Virus record (IMG/VR): IMGVR_UViG_3300049856_000161
Span: 1 to 26,591 of that record
Length of the DNA: 26,591 nt
DNA from: a virus
Reading direction: 5' to 3' (one strand)
Shown one piece after another: positions 23,979 through 26,591 of the stretch. Positions within the stretch are counted from its first letter, which is position 1, and each line of letters opens with the position of its first letter. A program made the position numbers and the translations under genes. The notes beneath the pieces were generated by a model. That model worked only from the letters and a program-made list of their open reading frames with translations, did not search any database and was not told the origin of the DNA.

Positions 23979-24006
23979 TGTCCGGGACTCTACCCGATGG
24001 TATGTT
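23978..24006 (+). promoter_or_regulatory. Candidate sigma70-type early promoter
   Basis: TTGTCC (23978-23983, 4 of 6 to consensus) and TATGTT (24001-24006, 4 of 6) are separated by 17 bp. Start of transcription near 24013 would give a leader of about 45 bases before the first rightward gene. An operator-like dyad abuts the -35. Confidence 0.5.
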
Positions 24007-24057
24007 GTCCGCGATCTAGGACGCTATGCCCATCACCCCAGCCAAGGAAGACAGTCC

Positions 24058-24273
24058 ATGACCCTATGTCACCTCTGCTACCTACTGACCGCCGATCGAC
24101 AAGGATCGATGCTCATGGGCTCTGGCACTACGGAAGATGCGGCCATCGCTGACGCACAGTCTGAGGCAGAGCGTGCCGGGCTGGCCGTAGAGGAGGGATC
24201 GGAGTGGGAGACTGAGAAGGTGGCGCTCAGGGATGGCGAGACGCCAGCCGATTGCCTGCAGCGGCACATCTGA
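24058..24273 (+). CDS. Small acidic early protein, 71 aa
   Basis: The ATG at 24058 has a clear AAGGA ribosome site about eight bases upstream and lies about 50 bp after a candidate sigma70-type promoter. The N-terminus has Cys-x-x-Cys (Cys4, Cys7) in LCHLCYLL, then a helix rich in Ala and Glu (TTEDAAIADAQSEAERAGLA) and an acidic end. A single CxxC without a partner pair is weak evidence for metal binding. I recognise no family. As the first rightward gene after the control region it is a candidate early regulator or host-takeover protein, but that is position only. Confidence 0.7.
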   Translation: MTLCHLCYLLTADRQGSMLMGSGTTEDAAIADAQSEAERAGLAVEEGSEWETEKVALRDGETPADCLQRHI

Positions 24274-24279
24274 AGCCCA

Positions 24280-24303
24280 GCGGGGGAGGCGCAAATCCCC
24301 CGC
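24280..24303 (+). other. Stem-loop after first early gene
   Basis: GCGGGGGA (24280-24287) pairs perfectly with TCCCCCGC (24296-24303) around eight bases. There is no U-run, so it is not a standard terminator. A shorter look-alike follows the second early gene. Confidence 0.7.
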
Positions 24304-24341
24304 AACCAAGTGACTCCAACCCCCTAACCTAAGGCCATAAC

Positions 24342-24590
24342 ATGAACCCCCTACCTCTTTGCGCTCGCTCAATCGTCGCAATTCGCGGCATCATCCCCCA
24401 CAGGCTGGGAGCGTATGTTGTCACGCGGTCAAGTGTGCTTGATGTCCGCCCGCGCTGTCGCTCCCCCCGCGTTGTCAGTAGCTGGAACACTACGGTAGTA
24501 GACGCTGAAGCATTCGCGGTCGCAATGATTGCGCACCTCGCGGCTGGAAAACAAGCCTGGGAACTATCACCGCACAAGCATTTACGCTAG
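24342..24590 (+). CDS. Small early protein of unknown function, 82 aa
   Basis: The ATG at 24342 has AAGG about eight bases upstream, and the gene keeps the direction and spacing of its neighbours. The N-terminal half has hydrophobic and basic residues (ARSIVAIRGIIPHRLGAYVV), and the C-terminal half a helix (DAEAFAVAMIAHLAAGKQAW). No motif is recognised. A minus-strand ORF of similar length overlaps it, but that one would run against its neighbours and lacks supporting context. I prefer the plus strand with moderate confidence. Confidence 0.55.
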   Translation: MNPLPLCARSIVAIRGIIPHRLGAYVVTRSSVLDVRPRCRSPRVVSSWNTTVVDAEAFAVAMIAHLAAGKQAWELSPHKHLR

Positions 24591-24604
24591 CCTAACCCCT
24601 CACA

Positions 24605-24625
24605 GCGGGAGTCGATAAATCCCGC
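24605..24625 (+). other. Stem-loop after second early gene
   Basis: GCGGGA (24605-24610) pairs with TCCCGC (24620-24625) around nine bases ending AAA. With the hairpin at 24280 it shares the frame CAGCGGG...AAATCCC...GCA; the stem differs in length but stays paired. Confidence 0.65.
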
Positions 24626-24676
24626 ACTCACACGCCTGCCCAGCCATCACCAACCAGCCCCGAAAGGCACCAGAGT

Positions 24677-25495
24677 ATGACCACGACCACTACGACCACC
24701 AAGCCCGCCCAGATCGCCGCTGCACTCCGCAACGCCGCGTCCCTCCTGTCATCCGCCAAGGGCAAAACCATCATGGTCGAGCCCGGCAGCGCTACCATCA
24801 AATGCACCGGCGAACGCGAGGCCCTGCTGCCCAAGGTTGCCGGCATAAACGCTGATGACGCATGCGTGATCCTGGCCCTGTGTGGCCTATCCCTGCCCCT
24901 GATGGCAGCCAATGCCAACAGCGACGACCACATGGCCACCGCTCAGGAGCTGACGGCCACCATCGGCCACCTGACGCAATGCCGTCATGCGCTGACCACC
25001 ATGTCGGCCCAGTACGACAGCGCCGTGGCTGATCGCGACCGCCTGCGCCTCGCCCTGGCTGAAAGCGAGAACGATCGCCGCGCACTGGAAGTCACCAGCG
25101 CACGCGCGCAGACGCAGACGCCGGCACCGATTTCCGACAATCGCGCCCAGACCTTTGCGCGCCTGGACGCCGCCAAAGGCAGCCACGCCAGCCTTCTAGA
25201 TGCGATCGTCGCCGCCACTGCCGCCCAGCCGGTTGCCGTTGTGGTCGCCGAACAGGTCGCCGAGCCCATCGCCCCCAAAGATGCCGGCGCCGTTGTGATC
25301 CGCTTCGCTCCCGGCAAGCAATCGCCCACGCTCCGCAAGTCCGGCAAATCATTAGATGACCTCTACAGCGCCGGTTTCCGCTTCAAATTCGACAAGAACC
25401 CCACCGCCGAAGGCTCAAAGGCCGGCGCATGGTTTGCCCCGCGCACGCCTGCCGCCGAATCCCTCAGCAACGCGATCCAGCCATTCCTGGCCTAA
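24677..25495 (+). CDS. Early coiled-coil protein, 272 aa, upstream of DUF932 gene
   Basis: The ATG at 24677 follows a GAAAGG ribosome-like site. The N-terminus is Thr-rich (MTTTTTTTKPAQ), followed by a helical domain (residues about 10-95) and a charged helix at about 95-145 (SAVADRDRLRLALAESENDR) likely to be a coiled coil. A Pro/Ala/Val-rich linker (about 175-215) leads to a basic C-terminal domain at about 218-272 containing FAPGKQSPTLRKSGKSLDDL and FRFKFDKNP. I do not recognise the family. The layout of helical N-part, linker and basic C-domain could suit a DNA-replication or recombination accessory. That is inference from the neighbouring DUF932 gene. Confidence 0.85.
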   Translation: MTTTTTTTKPAQIAAALRNAASLLSSAKGKTIMVEPGSATIKCTGEREALLPKVAGINADDACVILALCGLSLPLMAANANSDDHMATAQELTATIGHLTQCRHALTTMSAQYDSAVADRDRLRLALAESENDRRALEVTSARAQTQTPAPISDNRAQTFARLDAAKGSHASLLDAIVAATAAQPVAVVVAEQVAEPIAPKDAGAVVIRFAPGKQSPTLRKSGKSLDDLYSAGFRFKFDKNPTAEGSKAGAWFAPRTPAAESLSNAIQPFLA

Positions 25496-25509
25496 TTCCC
25501 TCACCGTCA

Positions 25510-25525
25510 CCAACCAACCAACCAA
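25510..25525 (+). repeat. (CCAA)4 tandem repeat in DUF932 leader
   Basis: Four exact CCAA units lie between the 272-residue gene and the DUF932 gene, within a G-poor, CA-rich leader just before the AAGGAA ribosome site. Similar CAACC-rich leaders precede the other early genes. Confidence 0.85.
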
Positions 25526-25549
25526 CCCCAAGAACCCAAGGAACATCAG

Positions 25550-26551
25550 ATGGCCCACATGCTCGACACCACCACCGGAACCGCCGCCTGCTACTCCCTC
25601 CGCAACAACCCCTGGCACAGACTCGGCGTTGTCGTCAATGCCCCCGTTGCGGATCCCCAGGTACTGACCCTCGCGGGACTTGACTGGACCGTCAGCGTTC
25701 GCGATGCCTTCACTCTCGACAACGACGGAAACGCACTGGCCATTCCGCACTGTCGCGCCGTGGTTCGCAGTGACAGCAACGTTGCCCTCGGCGCGGTCGG
25801 CGACCGTTATCAGCCCTTCCAAAATGCTCAGATGCTGAATTTTTTCCGTCAAGTCTGCGATGCTGACGCTGTAATTGAAACCGCCGGAGCACTCGACCAG
25901 GGTCAACGTGTCTGGGCCCAGGCGATGATTCCCGAACTGTCGCGAGTCATCGGCAAAGACGTGTCACACGGTGGCCTGCTGATCACCAACAGCCACGACG
26001 GCACCGGAGCGTTGCGCATCCTGCCGACTGAGACGCGCGTCGTCTGCAATAACACGCTCACCGGAGCACTTTCGCGCGCAGTGTGCCCCAAGGGTCGCCA
26101 GAACACGGAAGGCGACATCGTGGGCGGATTCCGTGTCACCCATACCAAATCGATGAACGCTGGCGTGCAGCAGGTTGCCGACCAGTACGCCGCTGCAATT
26201 GCTGGCTGGCACGCACAGAGCGAAGCCCTCGCCCAGCTCGCCAGCGTGCCAAGCGATCAAAGCAGCCTTGCCCACATCATGAACGCAGCCTTCCGCATCA
26301 CTCCCGATGCGCTGAAGGATGAGGGCGCACGCGCCGCCAAGATTCGTAGCGATCGCACCGACAGCATTGTGAGGATCCGCCATAGCCCGACCTGCAACGT
26401 TGAAGGCACTGCCGGCACCGTGTACGCCGACCTGATGGCCGTCACCGAATGGCTGGATCACGAATGGAAGCGCGGTCCTGCCGCCGCACTGATGGACGCT
26501 GGACAGATCATCAAAGCCGACGCGATGGAAGCGGCGCTTTCCCTGGTCTGA
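25550..26551 (+). CDS. DUF932 / phage-plasmid-like protein (TIGR03299-type), 333 aa
   Basis: The ATG at 25550 has AAGGAA seven bases upstream. The N-terminus MAHMLDTTTGTAACYSLRNN, followed by PWHRLG, is the usual start of DUF932 phage/plasmid-like proteins. Family-type segments follow: HCRAVVRSDSNVALGAVGDRY at about residue 64, QPFQNAQMLNFF next to it, then GGLLITNSHDGTGALRILPT and RVVCNNTLTGAL at about 143-174. The length is normal for the family and the stop lies 40 bases before the window end. The family is common in phages and plasmids, often near replication or recombination genes, but its biochemical role is not established. No membrane or catalytic motif is evident. Confidence 0.93.
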   Translation: MAHMLDTTTGTAACYSLRNNPWHRLGVVVNAPVADPQVLTLAGLDWTVSVRDAFTLDNDGNALAIPHCRAVVRSDSNVALGAVGDRYQPFQNAQMLNFFRQVCDADAVIETAGALDQGQRVWAQAMIPELSRVIGKDVSHGGLLITNSHDGTGALRILPTETRVVCNNTLTGALSRAVCPKGRQNTEGDIVGGFRVTHTKSMNAGVQQVADQYAAAIAGWHAQSEALAQLASVPSDQSSLAHIMNAAFRITPDALKDEGARAAKIRSDRTDSIVRIRHSPTCNVEGTAGTVYADLMAVTEWLDHEWKRGPAAALMDAGQIIKADAMEAALSLV

Positions 26552-26562
26552 CGTCGACCCGC

Positions 26563-26585
26563 CGCCCCTGGACCACTCAGGGGCG
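26563..26585 (+). other. Stem-loop after DUF932 gene
   Basis: CGCCCCT (26563-26569) pairs with AGGGGCG (26579-26585) around nine bases. The window ends six bases later, so a following U-run cannot be judged. It could be a terminator or another post-stop early hairpin. Confidence 0.55.
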
Positions 26586-26591
26586 CACGGC

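Larger units (their letters stand above)
23371..24057. other. Divergent intergenic control region without a convincing gene
   Basis: This 687-bp region lies between leftward packaging genes and rightward early genes. A hand count gives 70% GC for 23461-23640 but 43% for 23761-23820, so it has two parts. The GC-rich part, next to TerS, has no convincing ORF and could hold a packaging (cos or pac) site. The AT-richer part holds several dyads and candidate rightward promoters, listed separately. No clear leftward sigma70-type promoter was seen. Confidence 0.7.

Noticed and set aside
24329-24577. Minus-strand 82-codon ORF opposite the second early gene
   Set aside because: It opposes the rightward early operon and lacks a good ribosome site. 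The plus-strand frame keeps spacing and direction.

Overview
This window looks like part of a lytic-type tailed bacteriophage genome, most likely podovirus-like (short-tailed). It is compact, roughly 60% GC and almost wholly coding. The leftward genes form an ordered head, neck, tail and ejection-protein set, with no tape-measure, tail-tube or tail-sheath gene. No integrase, tRNA, ribosomal RNA, CRISPR array or host metabolic gene is visible. The host cannot be named from the sequence. Shine-Dalgarno (SD) sites and hairpin/U-tract terminators point to a bacterial host.

Layout, right to left on the minus strand (late module): TerS candidate (23370), a 93-residue unknown, TerL (22490-21045), a tiny zinc-ribbon protein, a 285-residue beta-rich structural protein, portal (19879-17462), a small membrane protein, a lipoprotein with a second membrane segment, a coiled-coil protein, then a bidirectional terminator. 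Next come a plus-strand HNH gene, scaffold, major capsid protein, a strong terminator, a 340-residue unknown, a neck adaptor, a tail nozzle/hub and a modular tail fibre. Five small or medium virion-type genes follow, and last a very large ejection-type protein that runs off the left edge. Most neighbouring start and stop codons overlap (TAATG, ATGA, GTGA), so translation is probably coupled.

A 687-bp region (23371-24057) separates this late module from rightward early-type genes: two small unknown proteins, a 272-residue coiled-coil protein and a DUF932 family protein. Its TerS-proximal part is about 70% GC. Its other part is AT-richer and dense in dyad symmetries next to two candidate rightward promoters. 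The early intergenic gaps carry look-alike hairpins and G-poor, CAACC-rich leaders.

The most notable non-coding signal is a 19-bp motif present three times (8775, 15652, 20895). Each copy lies just upstream of a leftward structural gene (tail fibre, scaffold/capsid, beta-rich protein). I infer that it is a phage-specific late promoter or control element. A second is a nested dyad array containing GTACCAC/GTGGTAC between the divergent scaffold and HNH genes.
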